Origin: Orientallactaga sibirica
Taxonomy: Eukaryota; Chordata; Mammalia; Rodentia; Dipodidae
Assembly (NCBI GenBank): GCA_036365145.1
Contig: JAEOAD010000982.1
Coordinates: 8,334,001 to 8,398,000 of the forward strand
Reading direction: 5' to 3'
DNA length: 64,000 nucleotides
In this document: positions 40,414 through 50,895 of the stretch, piece by piece
Position numbering within the stretch: the stretch's first letter is position 1
How the letters are laid out: every line of letters begins with the position of its first letter
Notes under the pieces: generated by a model
Told to the model about the DNA's origin: nothing
Database searches by the model: none
The model's input: only the letters and a program-made list of their open reading frames with translations
Made by a program: the position numbers and the translations under genes

Positions 40414-40553
40414 ACCTCATAACTTATGAGGATACACCCGTCAGCAGTACGATTAGCCCGTCAGTTTAATTTTGCATTTTTTCTTCGTCACGTCGGCAGT
40501 CCGTAGTCCGTTTTGAATCCTCACACGTCCTCACACGGGGCACCAGTTGTTGC

Positions 40554-40572
40554 ACCCCACGTTTGGGCGCCA
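40554..40572 (-). promoter_or_regulatory. ERV-B primer binding site, tRNA-Lys1,2 type
   Basis: Minus strand TGGCGCCCAAACGTGGGGT, two bases after the LTR end. It resembles the Lys1,2 primer site used by type D retroviruses, but has one extra A and a different last base. Confidence 0.72.
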
Positions 40573-40574
40573 GT

Positions 40575-41008
40575 TGCCGGTGGTTTTTCCCTCCACCACC
40601 GGCAAGTAGAGCAGAAGAGAGAGAGAACCGGGCCAGCCGCTTCTCTCGAGGCTGAGCGAGAACGCGGGTGTCGGCGACTCAAACCCCCCCCAAAACACCG
40701 GGGAGAAAAACCACATTGAGCCGCGGAGACCGTCTAAGGCGGGAATCTCCCCATTTATTGTCATGGGAAGGTATTTATATATTTTGAGAGAGGGTGGGAA
40801 AAAGGATGAGATAAAGGTGTAAGGGCCAATAGTATTTCACCACATCAGCAGCAGCTGGGCTGAGGCAGTTTCAGCTTAGGTGCTGAGTCACTTCAAGGAC
40901 AGGTCACCAAACTCTACTCAGGCTCTGGAAGCTCGACTAGGCCTCACCAGGAGTAGGCCAAGACTGGCTGGGCTAACCACTCGGCTTCACACCAGGCAGG
41001 GCCCAACA
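40575..41008 (-). promoter_or_regulatory. ERV-B 5' LTR
   Basis: 434 bp, TGTTGGGCCC to CCACCGGCA. TATAAAT at about 40772-40780 and AATAAA at 40753-40758 in the expected order. Highly similar to the 3' LTR. Confidence 0.88.
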
Positions 41009-41559
41009 ATACAGGACTAAACCAGCATCTTGAGTGATTCTGTTAATTTCCATTGACAGCAATGTACAAAAGATTCTATTGGTACTTGTCAGACTTGATA
41101 TTATCAGACTTTTAGCTTGTACCAATTAATGAGCTTAAGTAAGATATATTTTTGGTATTGACTTGAACTTTATTTTCATTAATGATGTTGAACATGAATT
41201 ATTCATTAATTCATTTATTCTTTGAGACAGGATCTCATGATATAGCCTAGCCTATACTCATATTATTTATGTAGACTAGGCTGTCTTTAAACTTGTAATA
41301 CTGCCTCTTGAGTGCTTTATGTTTCTTGAGATATTGTTTGAAGGTTGTGGTATTGGGGGGCAGCTACTCCTGTACTAATGACCAAAGAACACAGTCCTTT
41401 TGAATGGGGAAGAAAGGCCATCTTCTGTTAGTAAGGTCGTCATAAAGGATGGGTTTGGCCTATTGTGTGGGCATGGGCAAAGTTGAGTGGGCCTCATGTC
41501 CAATTGGAGGGCAGTTGGTTAACAACATGTGCTGTGTGCCACTATTGCACAAGTGTGTG

Positions 41560-42900
41560 ATTCTTGTCCATCCAGTGGGTTGCATAGTTTGTAGGGTCTC
41601 CTGCTTATTTGTGCCGTTTAATTCTGTGTATATTCTAGATACAATTCCCTTTTCAGATAAATAGTTGGAAATATTTTGTTGTATTCTATGGAATTGTCTG
41701 TTCACTCTGTCTATTGATTCATTATCTATGAAGTAACTTAATAATTTTGTTTATTTATATATGTTAATTCTTGGCCCTGGTATACTATTCAGAAAGTCCT
41801 TGTCCCTGCCTATATCTTGAAGCATTTTCTTGTAGTAGTTTAAAAGTTTCAAGTGTTGCATTAAGAATTGACTTCTTGGGCTGGAGGGATAGCTTAGTGG
41901 TTAAGGCACTTGCCTTCAAACTCTTAAGGACTCAGGTTCCATTCTCCAGTACCCATATAAGCCAGATGCAAAAGGTGGCACATGAGTCTGGAGTTTGTTT
42001 GAAGTGGCTAGAGGCCCTGGTGCACCCATTCTCTCTCTATCTGCCTCTTTCTTTCTCAAATAAATTAATAAAATATTTTTTTAAAAAGATTGACTTATTT
42101 ACACAGGGTGAGAGATGAGGGTCTAGTTTCATTTTTCTGCATGTGGAGATCTAGTTTCCCAGTACTTTTTGTAGAAGAGGCAGTTTTTTCTACAGTGTAA
42201 ATTTTTGGCACCTTTGTAAAAAGTCATGTTGCTGTAGTTGCATAGGGTTTCTGTATCCTTCTTTTTTTCTCTTAGGGTATGTGTTTGAAATCAAGTATTT
42301 TGTTCTGAACTATTGGTGTCCTAGTCAGAAAATCCTTTCCCATGCCTCTTCTTTGATATAGTTTCCCTGTTTTTCTCTACTAGCTTCAATGTTGACAGTC
42401 TTACTTTATGGTTTTTTGAATAATTTTGAAGTGAGTTTTATACACGCAAGAAATTAAAGTCTAGATTCATTCTTCAAAATGTGGAATCCAGTTTTCTCAG
42501 AACCATTTGTGGCAGAGGCTACCTTTTCTATAACCTAAATAAATTTTTCATCCCTTTGTCAAAAATCAGGTGACTGGAGCTTTATCTGCTTAGTTCTGGC
42601 TCCTATTTTCTATTCTATTGGAGTATATGTTTTTGTGTTGGCACCATACTGTTTTTATAATGATGGCTCTGGAGAACAGATTGAAATTAAGCATTATGAT
42701 CCCTTCAGCATTGCTCTTTTTGATCAGATTCCTTTGGCCACTCAGGACATTTTCAGTTTCCACATGAGCTACAGGATTGTTTTCTTTCTGTGAACAGTGT
42801 CCTTAAATTTTTGATGAGGATTTTTTAATCTGTCAATATTTTCTAGTTATATATCCATGTTTTTTTTAGTGTTGATTCTGAACCTCCATTAAACTTTCAT
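41560..42900 (-). mobile_element. Old L1 fragments (antisense), two overlapping pieces
   Basis: Reads like the antisense 3' part of ancient mammalian L1 (CTGTGTATATTCTAGATAC..., TTTCTGCATGTGGAGATCTAG, GAACCATTTGTGGCAGAGGC, TTGGCACCATACTG). The same L1 interval is covered twice (about 42118-42260 and 42440-42620), so two copies lie side by side. A DIP splits the first. Confidence 0.75.
41879..42087 (+). repeat. DIP SINE, sense, with target duplication
   Basis: GGGCTGGAGGGATAGCTTAG to CAAATAAATTAATAAAATATT; flanks AGAATTGACTT and AGATTGACTT. Confidence 0.93.
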
Positions 42901-43175
42901 CTTAAAATGCCTACCTAGAATCATTTCCGCATTATGACTGTTGTGATATACTTTACATATACTACTTTGCCCTTGGAAAAGTGCTGCCGTAACCATGCGT
43001 CTCCTCATCAGAAACCTATTGTATGGCTTCCTATTTTTTATTCAATTCTATGAAGACTCCTATTGCCTGTCATGAAGGTCCTCTGGGAAATGGAATCCAC
43101 TGACTTACACTCAACCACTCTTCTCCATGATCTTCCTTGTAGCTAAATTAAATGACTTAAAAGTTTTATTTATTG

Positions 43176-43333
43176 AGCCGGGCGTGGTGGCGCATGCCTT
43201 TAATCCCAGCACTCGGGAGGCAGAGGTAGGAGGATCACCATGAGTTCAAGGCCACCCTGAGACTACATAGTTAATTCCAAGTCAGCCTGGGCCAGAGTGA
43301 GACCCTACCTCGAAAAACCAAAAAAAAAAAAAT
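43176..43333 (+). repeat. B1 SINE
   Basis: Full length, GCCGGGCGTGGTGGCGCATG; sits in the tail of the following antisense DIP (TTTTATTTATTGA before, ATTTATTTATTTATTTGAGAG after). Confidence 0.94.
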
Positions 43334-43542
43334 TTATTTATTTATTTATTTGAGAGAACAAGAGAGAAAGAGGGAGGGAGAGAGAGAGAGGATGGGTGTG
43401 CTAGGGTCTCCAGCCACTGCAAAAGATCTTCAGATGCATGTTCCACCTTGTGCATATGGCTTATGTGGGTTCTGGAGAATCGAACCAAGGTCCTTTGGCT
43501 TTGCAGGAAAATGCCTTAACCTCTAAGCCATCTCTCTAGCCC
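43334..43542 (-). repeat. DIP SINE
   Basis: Antisense; ends CATCTCTCTAGCCC. Confidence 0.93.
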
Positions 43543-43544
43543 TT

Positions 43545-44740
43545 AGACTTTTTAACTATGATGACTCTAGAGAATTGTTTGAAATCATTTGTCAGATATC
43601 TTCACCTGCATTTCTCAAGTATCTTCATTTTTGTGCTTTTGAATAAAAAAGCCTTTATAAAGGTGCATTGCTGTCATCACTTAGAGAGTAATTCTCTTTC
43701 CTTGGTTTACTATGTAAACACTTCAACTAAACCAGTTTGATTATGTACATTTGTATTTCAGTTTGTGTGTGTGTGTGGGGAGAAGACACTTCTGTGCTAC
43801 TATCCAAGACAGGAGCCCTAGAAACTGGCCTCTTTATGGTTCTCTTTGTATAGCTTATTTGACGAAGCTGGAAATATGGTTCAGCTGGGCAAATGAGAGG
43901 ACTCAGTGTTTTAAGGGTAAATATTTATTGAGTCACAAACAGAAATGGAATGGTGAACCAGGGATTAGTAGCCACCATTCTAAACCAGTCACCAAGGACA
44001 GGGTATAGTTTGGAAGTGCAGCTATGATGCATCAGATTGCCATGAACTGGGACATACTGCCAATAGTGTGGGCTTCAAACTTTGTTAGGAGAATAGCTCC
44101 CTCATTTTTTCTTACCACACATGTGGACACAGTAGGGCTAGAAGGAATGGAACATTCCATCTCTCTCAAACTGTGTTCTATAGCTCCTACTTTACTGTCT
44201 CATGCCAAATTTTGGAAGAATTCTTCTAAGGTCTTCTATGCTACAGGTCAGACAAATTTTGGCCCATACAAACTCTTCCTTTTAACCCCTTACTGAAGCT
44301 GGCTTCCTCAAACCAGACTTTTCTCCTTGGGAAGTGGGCTGTTATCCTTCCTGTGGGTGGGAAAACATTGGCCCACTACCCACTTCTGGCTCCGCCCACT
44401 TCCAGCGCCTCCCACTTCTGGCCCCATCCACTTCCGGTTCTGCCCTGAGGACCGTTAGTGAAGGAGTTTGGTGTCCTGTTGAAGTGTTCTTCAGCTTGTC
44501 TGAGATTTCCAGGGTTTTTTGTTGGCTGGTGGTCACACACTTTGACTGACTCAGTTCCAGTGGGTTCCATCATCACTATGGCAGTAAGTGGAAGGATTTT
44601 GAAGTTATTACGCCCTCTTCTCAAGGAGTCTAAACATTGTGGGGGTGAAGGCCTTCTCAAACTTTCTTGGTCCGCCATTACTGTTCCTCAGCTTTCCCAG
44701 AAGGTGGAGACTGCTTTCCATGGCTTTTATTTTGCTTTTT
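43545..44740 (+). repeat. Tandem duplication unit U5 (partial)
   Basis: Shares the left boundary region of U1 (TTTACTATGTAAACACTTCA like TTTACTGTGTAAACACTTCA at 1480) and the exon-like block. It is SINE-free through 1.2 kb and then interrupted by a DIP and L1; later unit parts are not found downstream. Confidence 0.6.
44375..44583 (+). other. Exon-like block of U5
   Basis: Lacks the CTCF-like motif, having instead tandem CCACTTCTGG/CCACTTCCGG/CCACTTCCAG segments (44379-44436, roughly 15-20 bp apart). It ends CACTATGGCA followed by GTAAGTGG (GT at 44584), identical to U3 around the splice site. Confidence 0.5.
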
Positions 44741-44965
44741 AAATTTTACTTTATTTTATTTATTTGAGAGAGAGAGAGAGAGAGAGAGAGGGGGAGGGAG
44801 GAACATAGAGAGAAAATAGGCACATCAGGCCCTCCAGCCACTGCAAATGAACTCCAGACACATGCGCCATCTTGTACAGCTGGCTTACCTGGGTCCTGGG
44901 GAATAGATCCTGGTCCTTTGACTTCTCAGGCAAATGCCTTAACCCCTAAACCATCTGTCCAGCCC
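44738..44965 (-). repeat. DIP SINE
   Basis: Antisense; (AG)n run 44767-44790, ends CATCTGTCCAGCCC. Confidence 0.93.
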
Positions 44966-44969
44966 TTTT

Positions 44970-45125
44970 TTAAAAAAAAATTTTTTTATTGACAACTTCT
45001 ATACTTACATACAAAAATATGCATGATACTTCCCTCCCCTGCCCCCATACCCCTTTAGAACTCCAATCTCCATCATATCCCCTCCCTCTCTCCATTAGTC
45101 TTTTAATTTGATGCCTTCTTTTGTT
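44970..45125 (-). mobile_element. L1 3'-end fragment
   Basis: TTTTTTATTGACAACTTCTATACTTACATAC followed by CCCTCCCCTGCCCCCATACCCC; same L1 3'-UTR family as 29985 and 55925, about 150 bases kept. Confidence 0.8.
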
Positions 45126-45127
45126 TT

Positions 45128-45394
45128 TTGTTTTTAATTTTTTTTTAAGTTTTATTTTTTATTTTTAGAGAGAGACGGACAGAGGGAGAGGGAGAGGGAG
45201 ACAAGATAGAGATGGGTGCGCCAGCAGCCTGTCAGCTGCTGTGAACGAAATCCAGAAGCGTGCACCCCCTTGTGGTCAAGTGCGGCATTGCGCCTTTGTG
45301 TCACTTTGCATCTGGCTAAACGTGGGACCTGGAGATTGGAACCAGGTTCTTAGGGTTAGCAGGCAGGTGCCTTAACCGCTAAGCCATCTCTCCA

Positions 45395-45397
<3 letters not shown>
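45128..45397 (-). repeat. DIP SINE, long subtype
   Basis: Antisense; GTGGTCAAGTGCGGCATTGC at 45273-45292, ends CATCTCTCCAGCC. Confidence 0.95.
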
Positions 45398-45436
<39 letters not shown>

Positions 45437-45590
45437 GTTTTTCAGGGTAGGGTTTCTCTCTAGTCCAGGCTGACCCTTTCTTAAAATTTTTTTTTTCTTT
45501 TTTTTTTTTAGAGTGAGTGTGAGAGGGAAAGAGGAGAGAGAGAGAATTGGTGTGCCAGGGCCTCAGCTACTGCAATCAAACTCTTTTGAG
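45398..45590 (-). repeat. Truncated B1 and DIP pieces behind a T38 run
   Basis: A poly(T) run, then B1 only up to GTCCAGGCTGACC, then a DIP tail and the first third of its body (ending CAGCTACTGCAATCAAACTC). Confidence 0.8.
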
Positions 45591-45684
45591 CTCTATTTAA
45601 GAAGCTCTTTTACTTACCATACATTTTTTTTTGCAGAGAAGGTAGTGGAAAGGATTTCATTAAGTGATGTTTGTGTGGCACCTC

Positions 45685-47030
45685 ATGCTTGTCTGCCATG
45701 GGGAGGATGCTCATCTGTGGTGGGGGAGGGCTCTTCTAGAGTGGGAAACTCTGGTTTGGGGTGGGATTGTTGCTCCCTCGTAGGGGGAGGCTCATCTCGT
45801 TGCAAGGGTGGCAGGCACTCATCTGGAGTCGTGACTCTGATATGGGGTAGGGGACTCATTGGGTGGGAGGGGTCTGTGGTACAGTGAGGCTCATCTAGGA
45901 TGGGTGGGTGGGCAATCATCTGCAGTAGAGGCTGGTCGCGGGCACTCATCTAGAATGGGGGCTCTGGTCAGGTGAAGAGGTGTTAGTCTGAGATGGGGGA
46001 AGCTCACCTGTGGCTGGGTGGTGGGGGTACTCCTCTGGAGTGAGGGTCTCTGGTGTGCTGTGTGCGGGTGGTGGTCAGTGGAAGGGGAGCTCGTCTGTGG
46101 TTGGGGGTGATTGAGTGCTTATCTAGAAGAGGGTGCTCTGGTCTGATGTGGGGGTAGTGGGCTGTGGAAGGAGCTTGTCTGTGGTGAGGGGTGCTCATCT
46201 GGAGTGGGGGGCTGTGCTGGTCTGTGGTAGTGGAGGCTTGTCTTGAATGGGGGCTCTGCTGTGGAGTGCTGTGGTAGGTAGAGCTTATCTGTGTTGAGGG
46301 GTGCTCATCTGTAGTGGGGTAGTGGGAACACTCCTGTCTGGAGTGGGGCCTCTGGTCTGGGGTAGAGGATGATGGTATGTGTTAGGGGGAGTTTGTGCTG
46401 GGGGTGTTTATCTGCATGGGGGGTGCTCATCTGGAGTGGGAGTGCTCGTCTGTGGTAGGGTGGAGCTATTCTGTGGTTGGGGCACTCATCTACAGAGGAC
46501 GGTTGTGGGGAGCACTCATCTCGAGTGAGGGCTCTGCTCTGGGGTGAAGGGTGCTGCTATGTGGCAGGGAGAGCTCCTCTGGAGTTGTGGGCTCCTGTGT
46601 GGTAGAGGATAGCCTGTCTGTGCTAGCGGGTGCTCATCTGGAGTGGGGGGTGCTGATCTGTGGTAGGGAGCACTTATCTTTGGAGAGCATGCTTGTCTGA
46701 GGTAGGTGGGGGGCACTTGTCTGGAATGGGGGCTCTGGCCTGGGTTCGGGGTTCTGCTCTGTTGTAGGTGGGAGCCTGTCGGCAGTGGAGGTTTCTGGTT
46801 TGGGATGTGGTGGTACTGGTCTGTGGCAGGGGAGCTCATCAGTGGTGGGGGGCTCATCTGTAATGGGGGCTCTGGTCTGGGCTGAGGGAGTGATGTTGGG
46901 TGATGGGGGCTTTGGTCTCTGGTAGGAGCTTGTTTGTGTTACTGGGGTGCTTGTCTGCAGTGGGAGATGGGTGGGGGTGCCCATCTGTGGTGGGGGCTCT
47001 GGTCTGAGGTGAAGAGGTACTGGTCTATAG
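45685..47030. repeat. G-rich degenerate minisatellite
   Basis: About 1.35 kb made of short variants of GGTGCTCATCTG, (G/T)AGTGGGGG and CTCTGGTCTGGGGTG, repeated at about 30-50 base spacing. The plus strand is rich in GGG/GGGG runs and poor in C. Reading it on the minus strand gives proline-rich open frames (45683-45949, 46516-46857, 46634-47044), which are products of base composition. Confidence 0.92.
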
Positions 47031-47189
47031 CAAATTGTTTTCAAAATACCTAGGAACTATTTTATAGTACAAACTATTGATATTAATTGTTATACTTAAA
47101 TAATAAAAGTAGTATTTAGCTCCTGAGTTAACTGTACTCTCAAGTTTTTATTTTTCTTTTAATGCAATTTATATAGTAAATACAATTTT

Positions 47190-47381
47190 AAAATATATTT
47201 TCTTTATTTATTTGAGAGAGAAAAAGGTAGAGAGTGAGAGAGTGGCCTCCACCATTGCAAAGGAACTCCAGATGCATGTGCCACCTTGTTCATCTGGCTT
47301 CCCTGGGTCCTGGGGAATCGAACTGGGGTCCTTTGGCTTTGCAGGTCAATGACTTAACTGCTAAGCCATCTTCTCCAGCCC
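47190..47381 (-). repeat. DIP SINE with target duplication
   Basis: Antisense; part of the middle is deleted (GTGGCCTCCACCATTGC). Flanks ATACAATTTTA on both sides. Confidence 0.9.
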
Positions 47382-48044
47382 AGTATATACAATTTTAATG
47401 AAATTCTCATTTCTGAAATAATGTAGCTCTCTTAGTTCTTGGGTATACTGAATCATTTTTGCAGTACAACCCCCCCCACACACACACTGGGTGTCCGTTT
47501 GTTTTGTTCTTCAGTTTTTGCTTGCAGGAATGCTCTCGCCCCTGAGATTTTAAAGAGGAATGTCTTCATCTTCAGTTTCATCTAATTCTTTGCCTTTTGT
47601 TTTTCAGATGTAGGATTTTTTTTCCTTTTTTTTTTCCTTTGGAGAATCACATTCTTCAAGTATATTTTAAAGCAAGAGTAACTTTAGTATCTGCTTTTTT
47701 CTTTGTTACTCTGGTGTTTTGTGGAATCTTTATAGAAAATAAGTAAAGTAAACCCCTTAAGTCTTCCTAGTTATTTGTGTCTTCAACTTTGACATTCTTG
47801 GAAAATACCTGTTACAAGTCATTATCAAGGAGAAATGCAAGTTGGAAGGATACACTGTGCTCTTTTAAAGAGAGCCACCACTCATTTCTTCAGGAGAGGT
47901 GGGCCCCTGAGACAGAGTGCTGATCTTTAAGCTCAGCTGCTTCCCTATCTTTGGTGGCCTTGACATCACAGGCCTATGGGGTCAGATGCTTGCAGAGACG
48001 AAGTGATAGCAGCATTGACTCTTTCGGGATCTCCTTCCTAAGGG
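47382..48044. other. No gene recognised
   Basis: AT-rich sequence with a C8-(AC)n run at about 47469-47487. The part 47880-48030 has higher GC but no supportable frame or splice structure. Confidence 0.4.
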
Positions 48045-48222
48045 TTTTTTTGTTTTTGTTTTTGTTTTTTTTTTTTGTTTGTTTTTCGAGGTAGTGTCTC
48101 ACTCTAGCCCAGGCTGACCTGGAATTCACTCTATAGTCTCAGGGTGGTCTCAAACTCAACAGCGATCCTCCTACCTCTGCCTCCCTTCTGCTCTTGTGCT
48201 GAGATGCTGCTGTGCCTGGCTC
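48045..48222 (-). repeat. B1 SINE
   Basis: Antisense; GTTTTT-repeat tail, body TCGAGGTAGTGTCTCAC, disturbed 3' end (CTTCTGCTCTTGTGCTGAGATGC). Confidence 0.88.
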
Positions 48223-48284
48223 CTTCATGAATTTTAAATATTATTTTGTTTTACTTAAATTTTCTCTGTCTGTGTTACTGAAAC

Positions 48285-48345
48285 TTTTAATCTAGAGCCT
48301 CTCACCTGCCAAGCAAGTGCTCTGCCATTGAGCTAACTTTCAACC
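48285..48345 (-). repeat. ID/B4-type tRNA-derived SINE fragment
   Basis: TCTAGAGCCTCTCACCTGCCAAGCAAGTGCTCTGCCATTGAGCTAAC matches the antisense head of ID-type SINEs. Confidence 0.65.
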
Positions 48346-48570
48346 TAATTAATTTAATGTAATTCTAAATAGACACACATTGATAGTGAAATTGTATTGG
48401 AAGCCACATGTAAAGCCTGGTTCAGGATAATTGCTGCAAAAATACTTTAGAGTAATTTCACATTAGTAAATTATGCTGGTTTCTCAATTCTTCAATTTAG
48501 AAATCAGCATTTCATATTGTAAAGACTGTGTACATTATTGCTAGATGTCTCAAAAGTCATAGTTTCTTCT

Positions 48571-48780
48571 TTTTTTAGAGAGAGAGAGAATGGGTGCACC
48601 AGCTGCCTCTAAAACGCTGTGAACGAACTCCAGATGTGTGCACCCCCTTGTGGGCAAGTGCAGCATTTCACCCTTTTGTCACTTTTTGCGTCTGGCTAAA
48701 TGTGGGACCTGGAGATTGGAACTGGCCTTCTTAAGCTTGGCAGGCAGGCGCCTTAACTGCCAAGCCATCTCTCCAGCCCC
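48571..48780 (-). repeat. DIP SINE, long subtype
   Basis: Antisense; GTGGGCAAGTGCAGCATTTC at 48650-48669; very short purine tract; ends CATCTCTCCAGCCCC. Confidence 0.93.
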
Positions 48781-49822
48781 ATCTTTTCTTTATAATGTGC
48801 TTTCTAGGACTTTTTTCAATCTCAACTGCTTTAAATTCTAAAGTTAGTTTCTTATTTGCAAAGTTTTCCAAAGTTACCAACATTTAAGAAAGGGAAGTAG
48901 GGTAACTCATTATTTTTAAAATATCATCCTAAAGTAATCCTGAATGTCCAATTCAGAAAGAGCAAGGCATGTTTGAGTGTTGGCTACTGTTTATCAGGGA
49001 TTTAAACTACTTAGGCTGTCCACACCAAAGAACATTTACAGTCATTTCCTTAGAGAGACCGCCAGACCTCTGGCTCATGGCTCATCCTGTTCTGCTAGAG
49101 AATTTTATGAATCTGTTAGTGCTTGCTTGTTATTTGTAGAAACTGTGCTAGCAAATGGTAGATGACAAGGACCTGATTGTTCATGATACAGAACTTTAAT
49201 GTGTTGTGCTTTGGAAGTTTGCAGAATTAAAGCTTGGTATATTTTTCTTTCCCTTTATTAGTTGGTACTGCATAATACAAAAGGTTTTTACACTGGGTTT
49301 ACACAGAGAATCCCATGAAGCCACAGATTTCAATCTTTTTTTTTCCTCAGTCACATGGAGTGAAAGTCCCCACCACTGGAACGGAAAAGACATTGAGAAT
49401 ATTATGCTATTCAAGGCTTGTTGAGACCCATGTTTCTAGAACTTGGGGCTAAGTGAATGTCTAGATTCCTAGAGGCAAGATTTGGAAAGACAAATTATTG
49501 GAGAATAAAGGATAATTGTTTTGAAATGTCTAAAATTCAGGTGCTTAGCAAGAAATGTTCTTTGCCTGACTTTCATGTTAGTTTGTCTGATTTCACTGTA
49601 CTGTATATTCAGTGTATACAGGACTATTTTTATTTATATTACCATGTAAGGGCCTATTTGCTCAACAAGGAAATACTATTCACCTCTATGCAGTATATTA
49701 ACTTCACTGAAAACCATTAAACTCACTTATTTTTGTCTGGGGTTGGGAGGGTAAATCATTAAAAATTGTTTGACAATTCCTTTAGTAAATTTAATACATC
49801 ACTAATTAAAAATAAACTTTAA
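48781..49822. other. No gene recognised
   Basis: AT-rich unique-looking sequence. Short frames (up to 87 codons) have no recognisable domain. Confidence 0.4.
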
Positions 49823-50045
49823 GGGCTGGAGAGATGGCTTAGTGGTTAAACACTTGCCTGTGAAGCCTAAGGATCCCGGTTCGAAGCTCGATTCTCCAGG
49901 ACCCACGTAAGCCAGATGCACAAGGGGGCGCACACATCTGGAGTTCGTTTGCAGTGGCTGGAGGCCCTGGCGCGCCCATTCTTTCTCTCTCTACCTGCCT
50001 ATTTCTGTATTTCTCTCTCTCAAATAAATAATAAAATATTTAAAA
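49823..50045 (+). repeat. DIP SINE, sense, near-consensus
   Basis: GGGCTGGAGAGATGGCTTAGTGG to CAAATAAATAATAAAATATT; target duplication AAAATAAACTTTAA at both ends. Probably among the youngest copies here. Confidence 0.96.
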
Positions 50046-50058
50046 AAATAAACTTTAA

Positions 50059-50282
50059 GGGACTGAAGAGATTGTTTAGTGGTTAAGGCACTTGCCTGCA
50101 AAGCCCAAGGACCTTGATTGGATTCCCCAGTACCCACGTAATCCAGATGTACATGGTGGCACATGCATCTGGAGTTCGTTTGCAGTGGCTGGAAGCCCTG
50201 GTGCACCCATTCTCTCTCTGTCTCTTTCTCTCTCTTTCTGTTTCTCACTCTGCCTCTTTCTCTCAAATAAATGTAAATAAAC
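50059..50282 (+). repeat. DIP SINE, sense, second insertion
   Basis: GGGACTGAAGAGATTGTTTAG to CAAATAAATGTAAATAAACTTTAAAA; used the target duplication of the previous element, TAAACTTTAA. Confidence 0.92.
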
Positions 50283-50298
50283 TTTAAAAACACTTACT

Positions 50299-50372
50299 GG
50301 TTTTAGGGATGTGGTCAGTTGTAAAGCACTTGCTCAGCATGCCTGAAGGCATGGGTTTGCTCTTCACTATAG
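50299..50372 (+). repeat. ID-type SINE fragment
   Basis: GGTTTTAGGGATGTGGTCAGTTGTAAAGCACTTGCTCAGCATGCCTGAAGG matches the sense head of an ID SINE. Confidence 0.68.
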
Positions 50373-50497
50373 TCCCCCATCATTTATTTGTCCACCAACT
50401 GTGCATCTATCACAGGACTTGGTCTATGTTAGGCTCAATAAATACGTGTGTCCAAATTAGGTATACATACTCATTGTGTATCATTGAGGTATATCAC

Positions 50498-50832
50498 TGT
50501 GGTAGTTTGAATAGATGGCCCCCAGTATATTCAGTGTTTTATTAGTTTATAGTTTGCATCTGCAGCCACCTGGCTGGAGGCAGTGTCACTAGGGGGATCT
50601 TAACGTGTGGTGGTAAGTTTGAGATTTCAGTCTAAAGATATGCAAAGTGTGCTGTGCTGTGTGGCTTTTGGCTTGTGCCTTCTGTCTCTTGCCTGGTCCT
50701 GTAAGAGCAGGCTAGCCTCTTCTGCCATTATGGAACTTCCCCTGGATCTGTAAGCTTCAATAAATATCCCTTCCTCCATAATTGTGCCTGGTCTGGAAGT
50801 TCATCTCAGCCAACCTGAAGCTGTCTGCTACA
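50498..50832 (+). repeat. MaLR solo LTR with target duplication
   Basis: TGTGGTAGTTTGAATAGATGG to CTGTCTGCTACA; ATCAC at 50493-50497 and 50833-50837. Confidence 0.93.
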
Positions 50833-50895
50833 ATCACAGTGCAGAAGCTGGCTTCAACTGGGTGGGGCTTATATCTGATGAAACTATTTACCACG

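Larger units (their letters stand above)
34488..41008 (-). mobile_element. ERV-B: class II provirus, non-autonomous
   Basis: Minus-strand order: 5' LTR (40575-41008), Lys-type PBS (40554-40572), repeat-rich leader, about 2 kb of non-gag sequence including an antisense MaLR LTR, partial pol (RT thumb to integrase, 35540-37497), a short env tail, CTE-like element, polypurine tract and 3' LTR (34488-34928). gag, protease and the RT active site are missing. The flanks AGCAAT (left) and ATACAG (right) do not match, so the ends probably derive from recombination or later rearrangement. Confidence 0.8.
41015..43170 (+). repeat. Tandem duplication unit U4 (partial)
   Basis: 41015-41520 aligns with mid-unit parts of U1-U3 (GTGATTCTGTTAATTTCC, ATTAATGATGTTGAACATGA, GGGGCAGCTACTCCTGTACTAATGACCAAAGAACA). 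It restarts upstream of where U3 stops, so it is a separate copy, not the other half of U3. The first exon-like block is missing, apparently replaced by ERV-B. Confidence 0.5.

Noticed and set aside
46516..47044. Two proline-rich open frames on the minus strand (113 and 136 codons)
   Set aside because: They lie entirely in the G-rich minisatellite; the C-rich complement rarely makes stop codons and yields Pro/Thr/Ser/His repeats by composition.
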